DNA of 64,000 bases. Source: an uncultured Alphaproteobacteria bacterium. Lineage in GTDB: Bacteria > Pseudomonadota > Alphaproteobacteria > RF32 > CAG-239. Shown piece after piece: positions 16,150 through 24,218 of the stretch. Position 1 is the first letter of the stretch; each line of letters opens with the position of its first letter. The notes under the pieces were generated by a model. It worked only from the letters and a program-made list of their open reading frames with translations. It was not told the DNA's origin and searched no databases. Position numbers and translations under genes: made by a program. The DNA is taken from the NCBI GenBank assembly GCA_934248075.1, contig CAKQKH010000001.1:1-64000 (forward strand). Reading direction: 5' to 3'.

Positions 16150-18609
16150 TCAAGCCACGATGTTCACAATTTTGTTAGGTACAACAATAATCTTTTTAAT
16201 TGTTTTTCCCTCCAACTGTCGCTGAACATTATTGATTGCCAGCGCCGCTTTTTCTATATCTTCTCGCAAAGCATCTTTCGGCATATCAACTGTTCCGCGC
16301 ACTTTGCCGCAAATCTGCACAGCGTAGGTAACCGTGCTGTCTTCGGCCAATTTAGCATCTCCGTCAGGCCATTTTGCCTCAACTGCCAAGCTATCATTTC
16401 CCAAACGCGCCCACATTTCTTCTGACAAATGCGGTGTAAATGGACACATCAAACGAATAAGCGTGCTGTATTCATCAGTTGATATCTGTTTTTTGGCGCT
16501 CAAATAATTAACATACGTCATCAAAGAAGAAACCGCGGTGTTAAATTTCATTTGATCAATTCGTTCGGTAACTTCCAAAATACACTTATGCATAGCCCGC
16601 AAGTCATCGGCCGACGGCTTGACTGTTTTGCAGACTTTTTTAAACAAACTATATACTTTACCCACAAAACGATACACGCCCATCAGGCTCTCGTCAGACC
16701 ACATTGCCACCTGATCAAACGGCCCAATAAACATTTCATACAAGCGGAACGTGTCCGCACCATAAGCATCAACAATATCGTCAGGATTAATCACATTGCC
16801 GCGAGATTTAGACATTTTCTCGCCGTTTGCGGCCAAAATCATTCCATGAGAAGTCCGCTTATTATACGGCTCTTTAGTCGGAACCAATCCGCAATCATAC
16901 AAAAACTTGTGCCAAAAACGCGAGTACAGCAGGTGCAACGTGGTATGTTCCATACCGCCATTGTACCAATCCACGTTCATCCAATAGTCCAAAGCTTCTT
17001 TAGAAGCAAACTCTTTGCTGTTATGTGGATCGCAATAGCGCAAAAAGTACCATGAAGATCCGGCCCAGTTGGGCATAGTGTCTGTTTCCCGACGCGCATG
17101 ACCTCCGCACTTCGGACAAGTTGCATTAAGCCAATCTCCGGCCTTAGACAGTGGCGATTCGCCTTCATCATTCGGATGATAATCCGGCACTTCCGGCAAA
17201 GTCAGCGGCAACTCGGACTCCGGTATCGGCTGCCAACCGCAATGCTCACAATAAACCATCGGGATTGGTTCTCCCCAATAGCGTTGACGCGAGAACACCC
17301 AATCGCGCAGCTTAAAATTAACTTTAGCATGCCCGAAACCATTTTTCTCAGCATATGCAATGGCCGTTTTCATGCCGTCTTCTTTATTCATGCCATTTAA
17401 GAAACCGGAATTAATATGCGCGCCGTCTTCTTCCCAGGCCTTTTCACTGATATCGCCGCCCTCCAAAACCTGAACAATCGGCAGATTAAAAACTTTGGCA
17501 AAATCATAGTCGCGCTGATCATGCGCCGGCACCGCCATAATTGCTCCGGTACCATATCCGGTCAAAACATAGTCAGAAATAAACACCGGAATTTCTGCTC
17601 CGGTAAACGGATTTACCGCTTTAACACCCTTGAGTTCAACGCCGGTTTTAGTGTCATCTTGAGTACGTTGCAGATCAGATTTTTTAGCAGTTGCCTCAAC
17701 ATAAGCCCTGACTTCTTCCGGATTCTCAAATTTGTTCATATATTTCTGCACAAACTCGTGTTCCGGCGCCATTACCATATAGGTCACGCCAAAAGCCGTA
17801 TCCGGACGAGTAGTAAACACCGTCAGTTTGTCATCGCCAAACTTAAAATCCAGCTCCGCCCCTTCCGAACGTCCGATCCAATTAATTTGCTGAGCTTTAA
17901 CCCGATCAATAAAATCCAAATCATCTAAATCTTTGATCAACCGATCCGCATATTTGGTAATCGCAATCATCCATTGTTCTTTGTTGCGACGAACCACTTC
18001 GGCGCCGCAGCGCTCGCAATGGCCATTAACCACTTCCTCATTGGCCAAACCGACTTTGCATGACGGACACCAGTTAATAGCGATTTTATCCTTATAAGCC
18101 AAACCTTTTTCAAAAAACTTAATAAACATCCACTGCGTCCACTTATAATATTCGGGATCGCAAGTGCTTATACATCTATCCCAATCAAAGCTAAAACCGA
18201 TAGACTTGAGCTGGCGGGTGAAATTTTCAATATTGGCCTTGGTCGAAACTGCCGGATGCACTCCGGTCTTAATCGCATAGTTTTCGGCCGGCAAGCCAAA
18301 AGCATCGAACCCCATCGGATACAGAACATTAAAGCCCTGCATTCTTTTTTTGCGGGCAATCACATCCAATGCCGTATAAGAACGCGGATGCCCGACATGC
18401 AAACCGGCGCCCGACGGATACGGAAATTCCACCAAAGCATAAAATTTGGGCTTACTTTTATCAATATCAACATGGTAAGCTTTTTCTTCATCCCAGATTG
18501 CCTGCCATTTTTTCTCAATTTTCTTAAAATTATAGCGATCTTCCATTGACCAGTCTTTTTGCCATTCTTCAAAACTGTTCTTGCCGTCATATTTGTGATT
18601 ATTATTCAT
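16150..18609 (-). CDS. leuS: Leucyl-tRNA synthetase
   Basis: Class I aminoacyl-tRNA synthetase charging tRNA-Leu. The HIGH-type motif is FPYPSGAGLHVGHPRSYT and the KMSKS motif is GEKMSKSRGNVINPDD. A CP1 editing domain lies between them (TTRPDTAFGVTYMVMAPEHE), and zinc-type cysteines are visible in WCPSCKVGLANEEVVNGHCE and CPKCGGH. I chose the ATG at 18609, giving 819 aa, with a weak AAAGA upstream. A start at MEDRYN, about 20 codons later, cannot be excluded. The leader contains a repeat element; see the promoter and repeat entries. Confidence 0.95.
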   Translation of the reverse strand: MNNNHKYDGKNSFEEWQKDWSMEDRYNFKKIEKKWQAIWDEEKAYHVDIDKSKPKFYALVEFPYPSGAGLHVGHPRSYTALDVIARKKRMQGFNVLYPMGFDAFGLPAENYAIKTGVHPAVSTKANIENFTRQLKSIGFSFDWDRCISTCDPEYYKWTQWMFIKFFEKGLAYKDKIAINWCPSCKVGLANEEVVNGHCERCGAEVVRRNKEQWMIAITKYADRLIKDLDDLDFIDRVKAQQINWIGRSEGAELDFKFGDDKLTVFTTRPDTAFGVTYMVMAPEHEFVQKYMNKFENPEEVRAYVEATAKKSDLQRTQDDTKTGVELKGVKAVNPFTGAEIPVFISDYVLTGYGTGAIMAVPAHDQRDYDFAKVFNLPIVQVLEGGDISEKAWEEDGAHINSGFLNGMNKEDGMKTAIAYAEKNGFGHAKVNFKLRDWVFSRQRYWGEPIPMVYCEHCGWQPIPESELPLTLPEVPDYHPNDEGESPLSKAGDWLNATCPKCGGHARRETDTMPNWAGSSWYFLRYCDPHNSKEFASKEALDYWMNVDWYNGGMEHTTLHLLYSRFWHKFLYDCGLVPTKEPYNKRTSHGMILAANGEKMSKSRGNVINPDDIVDAYGADTFRLYEMFIGPFDQVAMWSDESLMGVYRFVGKVYSLFKKVCKTVKPSADDLRAMHKCILEVTERIDQMKFNTAVSSLMTYVNYLSAKKQISTDEYSTLIRLMCPFTPHLSEEMWARLGNDSLAVEAKWPDGDAKLAEDSTVTYAVQICGKVRGTVDMPKDALREDIEKAALAINNVQRQLEGKTIKKIIVVPNKIVNIVA

Positions 18610-18673
18610 TTCTTTGTCCCAAATTTTATTACTTGTCTTAAGCAAATTGCTTTAGATGGGTTATTCTTATACC

Positions 18674-18801
18674 TTAAAATTCGGAGAATGACCCGAATAA
18701 AGTAATTTGAAAGATGAAAGTACCGGAGCGTACAAATCAGTACGTGAGGACACTTTCAGTCTGAGCAAATTGCTTTAGATGGGTTATTATACGAATTTTA
18801 A
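18674..18801 (+). repeat. Structured intergenic repeat, copy 1 (with duplicated right end at 18641-18665)
   Basis: Outer arms TTAAAATTCG (18674-18683) and CGAATTTTAA (18792-18801) pair perfectly. Nested helices follow (AATGACCC/GGGTTATT, AAGTAATTTG/CAAATTGCTT, GAAAGT/ACTTTC). The central hairpin is GCGTAC (18728-18733), loop AAATCA, GTACGT (18740-18745), flanked by CCGGA on the left and GAGG on the right. About 25 bases of the right end (18764-18788) recur exactly at 18641-18665, outside the element. It is the only copy lying between divergent genes. Confidence 0.85.
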
Positions 18802-18813
18802 TATTTTTGACAA
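18786..18813 (-). promoter_or_regulatory. Strong sigma-70 promoter candidate of leuS, overlapping repeat copy 1
   Basis: On the minus strand -35 TTGTCA (18808-18813), a 16-base spacer and a perfect -10 TATAAT (18786-18791). The -10 and most of the spacer lie in the right arm of repeat copy 1. The predicted leuS leader of about 170 nt would therefore contain the central hairpin of the element. Confidence 0.65.
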
Positions 18814-18827
18814 GCAAAAATAGCCCC

Positions 18828-18856
18828 TTGTTTTTATTCTTGTCATTAAATAGAAT
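18828..18856 (+). promoter_or_regulatory. Candidate sigma-70 promoter of the rsmB operon
   Basis: TTGTTT (18828-18833), 17 bases, TAGAAT (18851-18856, five of six). The rsmB ATG at 18877 follows with AAAGGAAA as ribosome binding site. Spacing would give a leader of only about 14 bases. Confidence 0.5.
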
Positions 18857-18876
18857 AAGGCCGAAAGGAAACTAAT

Positions 18877-20136
18877 ATGTCAGAACCTCGCTTGGAAGCC
18901 GCCTTAATTCTACAAAAAATCTTAGAACAAAAGATTTTTGCCGCCGAAGCTAAAAGTCACCTCGATTCGTCTGAAGAAACCGATTTAGCTTTTGTTAATA
19001 TGCTGATTCAAACTTCTTTGCGGCACTTGGTTTATATCAAGCAGGTGCTTAAAACTTTTATCAAAAAGAAACTGCCAAAAGATTCGCAATTCGGCTATTA
19101 TGCTCTTATCTTAGGCACAACAGAAATTTTGTATCTCAACACTCCTGATTATGCCGTCATCAACAGCTATGTTGAAATAACCAAAAAAAACCTCAACAAA
19201 TATGTCGCCGGATTCGTTAATGCGGTTTTACGCAAGGTTTGCCAGAACAAAATCAAGTTTCAGGAACAAGACACCGGCATTTTCTTTCCCAACGATTTTC
19301 GCAGTCTCATAAATAAAGATTATGGACGCAAGCTATGCTCGCTTATCGAAAAATCCGCCGCCGTTGAACCTCGTTTAGACATCACCGTAAAAACTGGCTT
19401 TGTTATTTCGGAAGCAACTGTTTTACCGCTGGGAACCAATCGCCTAAAAAACGCCGGTTCTCCTGCCAAAATCATCGGATATCAGGAAGGACAGTGGTGG
19501 GTGCAGGACTTTTCATCGGCTCTGCCGGTTAAATTGCTTGGCGAACTAGATGGCTTGCGAGTATTAGATTTATGTGCTGCCCCGGGCGGTAAAACCGCTC
19601 AGCTTATCTATGCTGGCGCCAAAGTAACCGCGATAGACATATCCTCATCACGCCTCAACCGCCTAACAGAAAATCTTAACCGCTTAGGCTTAAAAACCGA
19701 AAACACAATCTGTGCCGACGCTTTAGAATATCTGCGTAATTTTACCGGCGCACCTTATGATATTATCCTGCTTGACGCCCCTTGTTCGGCTACCGGAACT
19801 TTACGCCGCCACCCCGAATTGGTTCACATCAAGAATCAAGAAGATATCGCCAAAATGTCTGTCCTGCAAAAGCAATTTTTGGATACTGCCGATATGGCTC
19901 TTAAAGCTGGAGGAATTTTGCTGTACTGCACTTGTTCTTTATCCAAAGCTGAAGGCGAAAATCAGATAACCTCATTTTTGCAAAATCATTCTGATTACAA
20001 GACCATTACTCCCAACCTGCCGAAAGAACTTAGCGAGCTTGTCAATCCGCAAGGCTGGATCAGAATTTTGCCCTCACATCTTAATTGCTATGGCGGGGCG
20101 GATGGCTTCTTCATCGCCATGCTTCAAAAGGAATAA
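18877..20136 (+). CDS. rsmB: 16S rRNA m5C methyltransferase RsmB
   Basis: RsmB methylates C967 of 16S rRNA in E. coli. The N-terminal NusB-like domain (about 1-125) is followed by a Rossmann methyltransferase domain. Visible motifs are LDLCAAPGGKTAQL (230-243, SAM site), LDAPCSATGTLRRHPE (299-314, Cys303) and LYCTCSLSKAEGE (349-361, Cys353 as nucleophile). The length of 419 aa is normal. It leads a four-gene plus-strand unit through to 23590. Confidence 0.92.
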   Translation: MSEPRLEAALILQKILEQKIFAAEAKSHLDSSEETDLAFVNMLIQTSLRHLVYIKQVLKTFIKKKLPKDSQFGYYALILGTTEILYLNTPDYAVINSYVEITKKNLNKYVAGFVNAVLRKVCQNKIKFQEQDTGIFFPNDFRSLINKDYGRKLCSLIEKSAAVEPRLDITVKTGFVISEATVLPLGTNRLKNAGSPAKIIGYQEGQWWVQDFSSALPVKLLGELDGLRVLDLCAAPGGKTAQLIYAGAKVTAIDISSSRLNRLTENLNRLGLKTENTICADALEYLRNFTGAPYDIILLDAPCSATGTLRRHPELVHIKNQEDIAKMSVLQKQFLDTADMALKAGGILLYCTCSLSKAEGENQITSFLQNHSDYKTITPNLPKELSELVNPQGWIRILPSHLNCYGGADGFFIAMLQKE

Positions 20137-20138
20137 TC

Positions 20139-21068
20139 ATGTTTTTTACCAAAACCGCGAACCAAACTGCAGAACCGCAAAATATCCATATCCTTGGCAC
20201 CTCAGCTTTAGGCTTGAGCCTCGCGGCCGAATTGCAAAAAATCGGACATCATATCACCTTTATATGTCGGCCGCAAAATGCTGATGAATACAGCGCGACT
20301 GATTTTATTTTTAAGGATAACCGCAAATTACAAACCAATCGGCAAACTTTCAATTTTATGTTTGAGCAAACTACCGCTCCGCAGATTTTGTTCATAGCCT
20401 CAGAGCCTCAGTTTTTGCGCAGTGATTTGTTATTATTATCTTCGGCCAAACTAGCCAACAGCTTGATAATAAACCTGACTCCTTGCGAGCCGCTGGCTCT
20501 GGCAGATGAGCTGCTGAATCATCAGACGATTCCCGCTTATTTTTATGGTTGGCTGACCAAAAACAAAAATCACGTTTCCTTACTGGGGCGCCGAAATAAT
20601 TTAACCTTTAGTCTGGACGAGCTGTCCTCAACCGCAGTTTTACTGCACCAAGTCTTTGCCGGAACTTTTTTTGAAACCTCGGCAACTGACAACAACGCTT
20701 TCAATCTCTGGCGTTGGCTGGCGCCCAAAGCGCTTGCCTTATTGTTGTCTTTAGCTGAGGATGTTGGTGTTTTTTCCTTTATCAAAAAGAATGACAACCG
20801 CAAGCTTATAGATCAATATGTGAGCGAGCTGACAGCTCTGGCCGCGGCAGACGGCGCCAACCTGAACAGCGCTGATATTTTGGCAGACATCTACGCCGTT
20901 CCTGACGGATACACCCCGACAGAAGCCATCAAAACCGAACAAATTATGCTTTTAGCCGAAAGAATTTCAGCTTTGCTTTTCCGCGCCGTAACTGCCGATG
21001 ATCAGCGTTTTCCGACAATTCGCGGTTGGCTTCGGCAAATTCGCAATAAATATAGCATAACCGCATAA
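20139..21068 (+). CDS. Ketopantoate reductase-like (ApbA/PanE family) protein
   Basis: A 309-aa protein with an N-terminal dinucleotide fold: IHILGTSALGLSLAAELQKI (the GxxxxG turn near residues 18-23) followed by HHITFICRP, which has the ApbA pattern. The all-helical C-terminal domain is recognisable (DNNAFNLWRWLAPKALALLL; DQRFPTIRGWLRQI). Family members reduce 2-ketopantoate with NADPH. I cannot confirm the catalytic Lys/Glu pair, and divergence is considerable, so the substrate is open. I chose the ATG at 20139 with AAAGGA upstream, two bases after rsmB. Confidence 0.6.
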   Translation: MFFTKTANQTAEPQNIHILGTSALGLSLAAELQKIGHHITFICRPQNADEYSATDFIFKDNRKLQTNRQTFNFMFEQTTAPQILFIASEPQFLRSDLLLLSSAKLANSLIINLTPCEPLALADELLNHQTIPAYFYGWLTKNKNHVSLLGRRNNLTFSLDELSSTAVLLHQVFAGTFFETSATDNNAFNLWRWLAPKALALLLSLAEDVGVFSFIKKNDNRKLIDQYVSELTALAAADGANLNSADILADIYAVPDGYTPTEAIKTEQIMLLAERISALLFRAVTADDQRFPTIRGWLRQIRNKYSITA

Positions 21069-21134
21069 TCCGCTTGAAGAAAAAATTAAGCCGGCTATAC
21101 TTTCAAATGTTTATATACTGGTTGGAGACCAAAC

Positions 21135-22223
21135 ATGGGTTTGCAGAATATTTATTTATTATCCGGATTTTTTTTCTGCCTGATAGCCGCAACCATGGCT
21201 TATAGCCTCATAAAACGCCGGCACAATAACTTTGCGCACGCTGAAATTATTGTCTTAACACCGATTTTATTAGCCGCTGTCGGCTATGTCGGGCTTGACT
21301 GGAATAATTCTGACTTTATCAGCGCCATTTCTTGTTCTGCCTTTTTAGCACCGTTGGGCGCCGCCTTTATATTATTTTTAGTCTCATTTAAGCTTTCCAA
21401 ACTCTGGCAAAATGCTCTTATCATCTTTGGACTGGCATCGCTTATTTTAGTTGGTTTAAATTTGCCAACCTCCTTAGATAAAGATCTACCCCCGGTCATA
21501 AATCAATTATGTGTTGCTGCCGTCTGGACGTTTTTTTGCCTGTCATTAAGAATATCAAATTCCTCATCTGGCTTTGTCGGCCTCCACATTTTTTGTCCTA
21601 TGGTTGGCATTATAGCTCTTTTTATCATCAGCGCCGCCCCTTTTGCACTTGGGTTTGAAGCCGCTTGCGTTGCTGGCGCCATATTAGGCTTTTTGTTATT
21701 TAATTGGCCGCCCGCAATTTTCAAACTTTCTGATAAAGGCGCTGATGTCTTAGGCTTTATTTCAGGTGGAATTTTAATATACACCGGCACGGAAAGTTCA
21801 TTTTCTTCCGTGCTAATTCTCGCAATGTTGCCACTTTGCGAGGCCGGACTATCTTTTTTTATCGGACTTATATTTGCCTCCAAACGCCAAAATCTCAACC
21901 TCAACACGGCATCTGCCATGGCCGCGTCCTCTGGTCTAGAGCCAAGTGTCATAGCCAAACATATTTTTCGCATTAATCTTTTAATGATTTTGTTCGGCTG
22001 TTTTCAGGTTTATGCGCCCAATAATTTTTCCATTCCTTTGGTTTGCGCGGTCATCGTTTTCTGGCAAATGTACCGATTAGCTCACTGGAACAACTTATCT
22101 TCTGGATTGGCAGAAACCAACCGCACCGTTATTGCCGAGTTTAAGCAAAGCTTTTCCGACGTCAAAAAATATTTGACCAAAATCACCTCTCAACCCTCAG
22201 ACAAGGCGGATAAAAAAGACTAA
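21135..22223 (+). CDS. Polytopic membrane protein, degenerate WecA/MraY (GT4) relative
   Basis: A 362-aa protein with about ten hydrophobic helices. ILGFLLFNWPPAIFKLSD (183-200) followed by KGADVLG is a good match in layout to the WecA/MraY segment FLxFNxPPAxIFxGDxGSxxLG. NSSSGFVGLH (142-151) sits where the family has N-x-x-D-G-x-D-G-L. The aspartates of the second motif are replaced, the N-terminal DD is reduced to GLDW (53-56), and no HxH loop is visible. I infer homology to polyprenyl-phosphate sugar-1-phosphate transferases but doubt that activity. The stop overlaps the next start (TAATG). Confidence 0.55.
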   Translation: MGLQNIYLLSGFFFCLIAATMAYSLIKRRHNNFAHAEIIVLTPILLAAVGYVGLDWNNSDFISAISCSAFLAPLGAAFILFLVSFKLSKLWQNALIIFGLASLILVGLNLPTSLDKDLPPVINQLCVAAVWTFFCLSLRISNSSSGFVGLHIFCPMVGIIALFIISAAPFALGFEAACVAGAILGFLLFNWPPAIFKLSDKGADVLGFISGGILIYTGTESSFSSVLILAMLPLCEAGLSFFIGLIFASKRQNLNLNTASAMAASSGLEPSVIAKHIFRINLLMILFGCFQVYAPNNFSIPLVCAVIVFWQMYRLAHWNNLSSGLAETNRTVIAEFKQSFSDVKKYLTKITSQPSDKADKKD

Positions 22224-23590
22224 TGTTTTTGCTTGATTTCATCAAAAATACCTTTTTACAACCGCGACAGACACCGTCGGAAGACTTGTCTCCCGAGGCC
22301 GCTCTGCAAATTAACTTTCGTGTTGTTGTCGTCGAATTCGCCGACAATGTTGAGGGAAACTGTGGTGAATTGGTTACCAAATTCTTGCGCAACTGCGAGG
22401 GCTTGTCCGTAACCTATTTTAACGAACCTTTTGATAAGACCTTCTTAAATTTGGAAAGCCGAACCTTATTTGATTTATTAGACAAGGGACAGGATATTTT
22501 AGACAAGACCTCCGCAGACGTTTTGGTTTGGGGTTGCCGAGAAAACGACAAAATCAGGCTGAATTTTCAAACTGCTCTTCAATACGAAAATTCCGGCCAT
22601 AGCTTTGTGTCCTTATTGGATAGTTTATATTTGCCGGTTGCAATTTTTGAAGATTTCGGCTCAGGATTTCCGCCCTCGCTAATCACCCTGATTTACGGAG
22701 CCATCGTCAGCTCTTTAAATCAGACATGCAAAACCTCGCAGATTCAAAAACGCTATCTTCTGAAAAAAATTATTGCCAAACTGTCTGCCGACAGCTCTGC
22801 CAAAAGTTTATCCATTGAATATTTGCCCTATATTATGAATTTTTTGGGAATAATTTATCTCAGTTTTTGCTCCCATGCTGAAACCGATAAGGATTTCAAA
22901 ATTGTCAAAAATTTATTAGATGCCGCGCTCAAACATCAAGATCTGATTTCCAACCCCATTCATTTGGGCTGCATATATCATCACCTTGGCCAACTATATG
23001 ATTCCGCGTCACAAAATATTGCCAAACATCCGGCCAACTACTACCGCGGCGCCATTAGCAACTATCGTCTGGCTCAAAAATATCTTAGCAAATACAGTTA
23101 CCCCTATGACTACGGACTGATTTCTTTTCGCCTTTCCGATTTATACTACAACTACTGGAAACAAAAAGAAGATTTGCAAGCTTTACGCGATTCTGTCTTC
23201 AATCTGCGCGAGGCAGAAAAAGTTTTCACTTATGCCCTGTTTCCCGAATTTTGGGCGGAAATTCAAGGCCGTTTAGGTTATTTGCTATCAATATTAAGCA
23301 ACCTCACCGCCAGTAATGATATTGCCGAGCTGGCAATAGCCGCCTATAAAAACCGGCAAAAAATCGTCACCGAAAAAAAGGACCCTTTGCTCTGGGCGCA
23401 AATTCAAGAAAAAATTGGAGAGATTTATTACTTCATTGGCAAAAAAGAGGCTGATAAAGACACTTTGGAAGAATCCTTAGAATATTTTCATGATGCCTTA
23501 TATATTTTTGAAAACATGAATCTCGCCGACGATGCCAAACGTCTTACTTCGTCAATCGCCAAAACCAATCAGATTATCAGTTATTCATAA
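22223..23590 (+). CDS. Helical-repeat (TPR-like) protein of unknown function
   Basis: A 455-aa soluble protein. The first about 170 residues look alpha/beta (INFRVVVVEFADNVEGNCGE; DVLVWGCRENDKIRL), reminiscent of a nucleotide- or receiver-like fold without a recognisable motif. From about 200 onward repeated helical pairs resemble tetratricopeptide repeats (HLGCIYHHLGQLYDSA, AEIQGRLGYLLSIL, WAQIQEKIGEIYYFIG). No signal peptide is seen. Its start overlaps the stop of the WecA-like gene, so the two are translationally coupled and may work together. I do not recognise the family. Confidence 0.6.
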   Translation: MFLLDFIKNTFLQPRQTPSEDLSPEAALQINFRVVVVEFADNVEGNCGELVTKFLRNCEGLSVTYFNEPFDKTFLNLESRTLFDLLDKGQDILDKTSADVLVWGCRENDKIRLNFQTALQYENSGHSFVSLLDSLYLPVAIFEDFGSGFPPSLITLIYGAIVSSLNQTCKTSQIQKRYLLKKIIAKLSADSSAKSLSIEYLPYIMNFLGIIYLSFCSHAETDKDFKIVKNLLDAALKHQDLISNPIHLGCIYHHLGQLYDSASQNIAKHPANYYRGAISNYRLAQKYLSKYSYPYDYGLISFRLSDLYYNYWKQKEDLQALRDSVFNLREAEKVFTYALFPEFWAEIQGRLGYLLSILSNLTASNDIAELAIAAYKNRQKIVTEKKDPLLWAQIQEKIGEIYYFIGKKEADKDTLEESLEYFHDALYIFENMNLADDAKRLTSSIAKTNQIISYS

Positions 23591-23629
23591 TTGACTTTAT
23601 CTCAAGCATGCTTGATAGAGCAAATAAAC

Positions 23630-23672
23630 AGAAAAGCTGAAAATTCATGTACATAGAATTTTCAGCTTTTCT
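23630..23672. terminator. Bidirectional terminator-like hairpin
   Basis: A perfect 17-base-pair stem (23630-23646 with 23656-23672) around a nine-base loop. The outer parts are AGAAAAGCTG and CAGCTTTTCT, giving a weak T-tract on the plus strand. It lies between the convergent helical-repeat gene and trxA. Just upstream is a perfect 14-base palindrome TCAAGCATGCTTGA (23602-23615) that resembles a collapsed end of the repeat family. Confidence 0.65.
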
Positions 23673-23682
23673 TATATATTGC

Positions 23683-23820
23683 ATTATCTCTAGCGAAGCC
23701 GAAGAACAGCGCAGATAGAGTAAATTGAAATGGGAGACACCGGAATTTACATAGAAGTAAATGAAGATGTCGCCAACCTGCGCAAATTGCCCTAAATGCG
23801 CTGATATACAACCTCGGCTA
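23683..23820 (+). repeat. Structured intergenic repeat, copy 2
   Basis: The left end CATTATCTCTAGCGAAGCC matches other copies. Helices AGCCGA/TCGGCT and CAGCGCA/TGCGCTG enclose the central hairpin ATTTAC (23745-23750), loop ATAGAA, GTAAAT (23757-23762), flanked by CCGGA and GAAG, with GACA/TGTC outside. The stem sequence differs from GCGTAC/GTACGT in other copies, yet pairing is complete. The right end reaches the trxA stop codon (23818-23820). Confidence 0.8.
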
Positions 23821-24132
23821 TGAATTTGAAGATATCCAAGCCTCTATAGTGCTTTTGGAGTTAGATCCAACCTTAACATCAATTTGTTTTCCGTCCTTAA
23901 ACATAAAGAGGGTCGGAATACTGCGAATACCATACTGAGCCGCTGTGTTAGGAGATTCATCAACATTAATTTTGCAGATTTTAACCTTGTCGGCCATTTC
24001 CTTAGAAACTTCTTCCAAAACCGGAATCAGTTGCCGGCATGGACCGCACCATTCAGCCCAAAAATCAACCAGCACCAAACCTTTTGCTTTCAAAACTTCT
24101 TCTTCAAACTGAGCGTCGGTAATAGCTTTCAT
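23818..24132 (-). CDS. trxA: Thioredoxin
   Basis: Thioredoxin of 104 aa with the active site WCGPC (Cys29 and Cys32) inside VDFWAEWCGPCRQL, the cis-Pro segment IRSIPTLFMFKDG and KINVDESP. It reduces protein disulfides in the cytoplasm. The C-terminal stop lies in the arm of repeat copy 2. It is preceded by an 86-base gap to addA, so it may be read from the addAB operon or alone; AAAGGAAA precedes the start. Confidence 0.95.
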   Translation of the reverse strand: MKAITDAQFEEEVLKAKGLVLVDFWAEWCGPCRQLIPVLEEVSKEMADKVKICKINVDESPNTAAQYGIRSIPTLFMFKDGKQIDVKVGSNSKSTIEAWISSNS

Positions 24133-24218
24133 ATCATTTCCTTTCTGTAAAATAATGCTTATGCAATACTCTTAATATAAGAGATAAAAAAATTAAATTA
24201 AAGTCCAATTTACAAATA

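Noticed and set aside
18641..18813. T-box or amino-acid riboswitch in the leuS leader
   Set aside because: The leader is structured, but the structure is that of the repeat family found at five other unrelated loci. I see no T-box sequence, no leucine-rich leader peptide and no terminator hairpin with a T-run.
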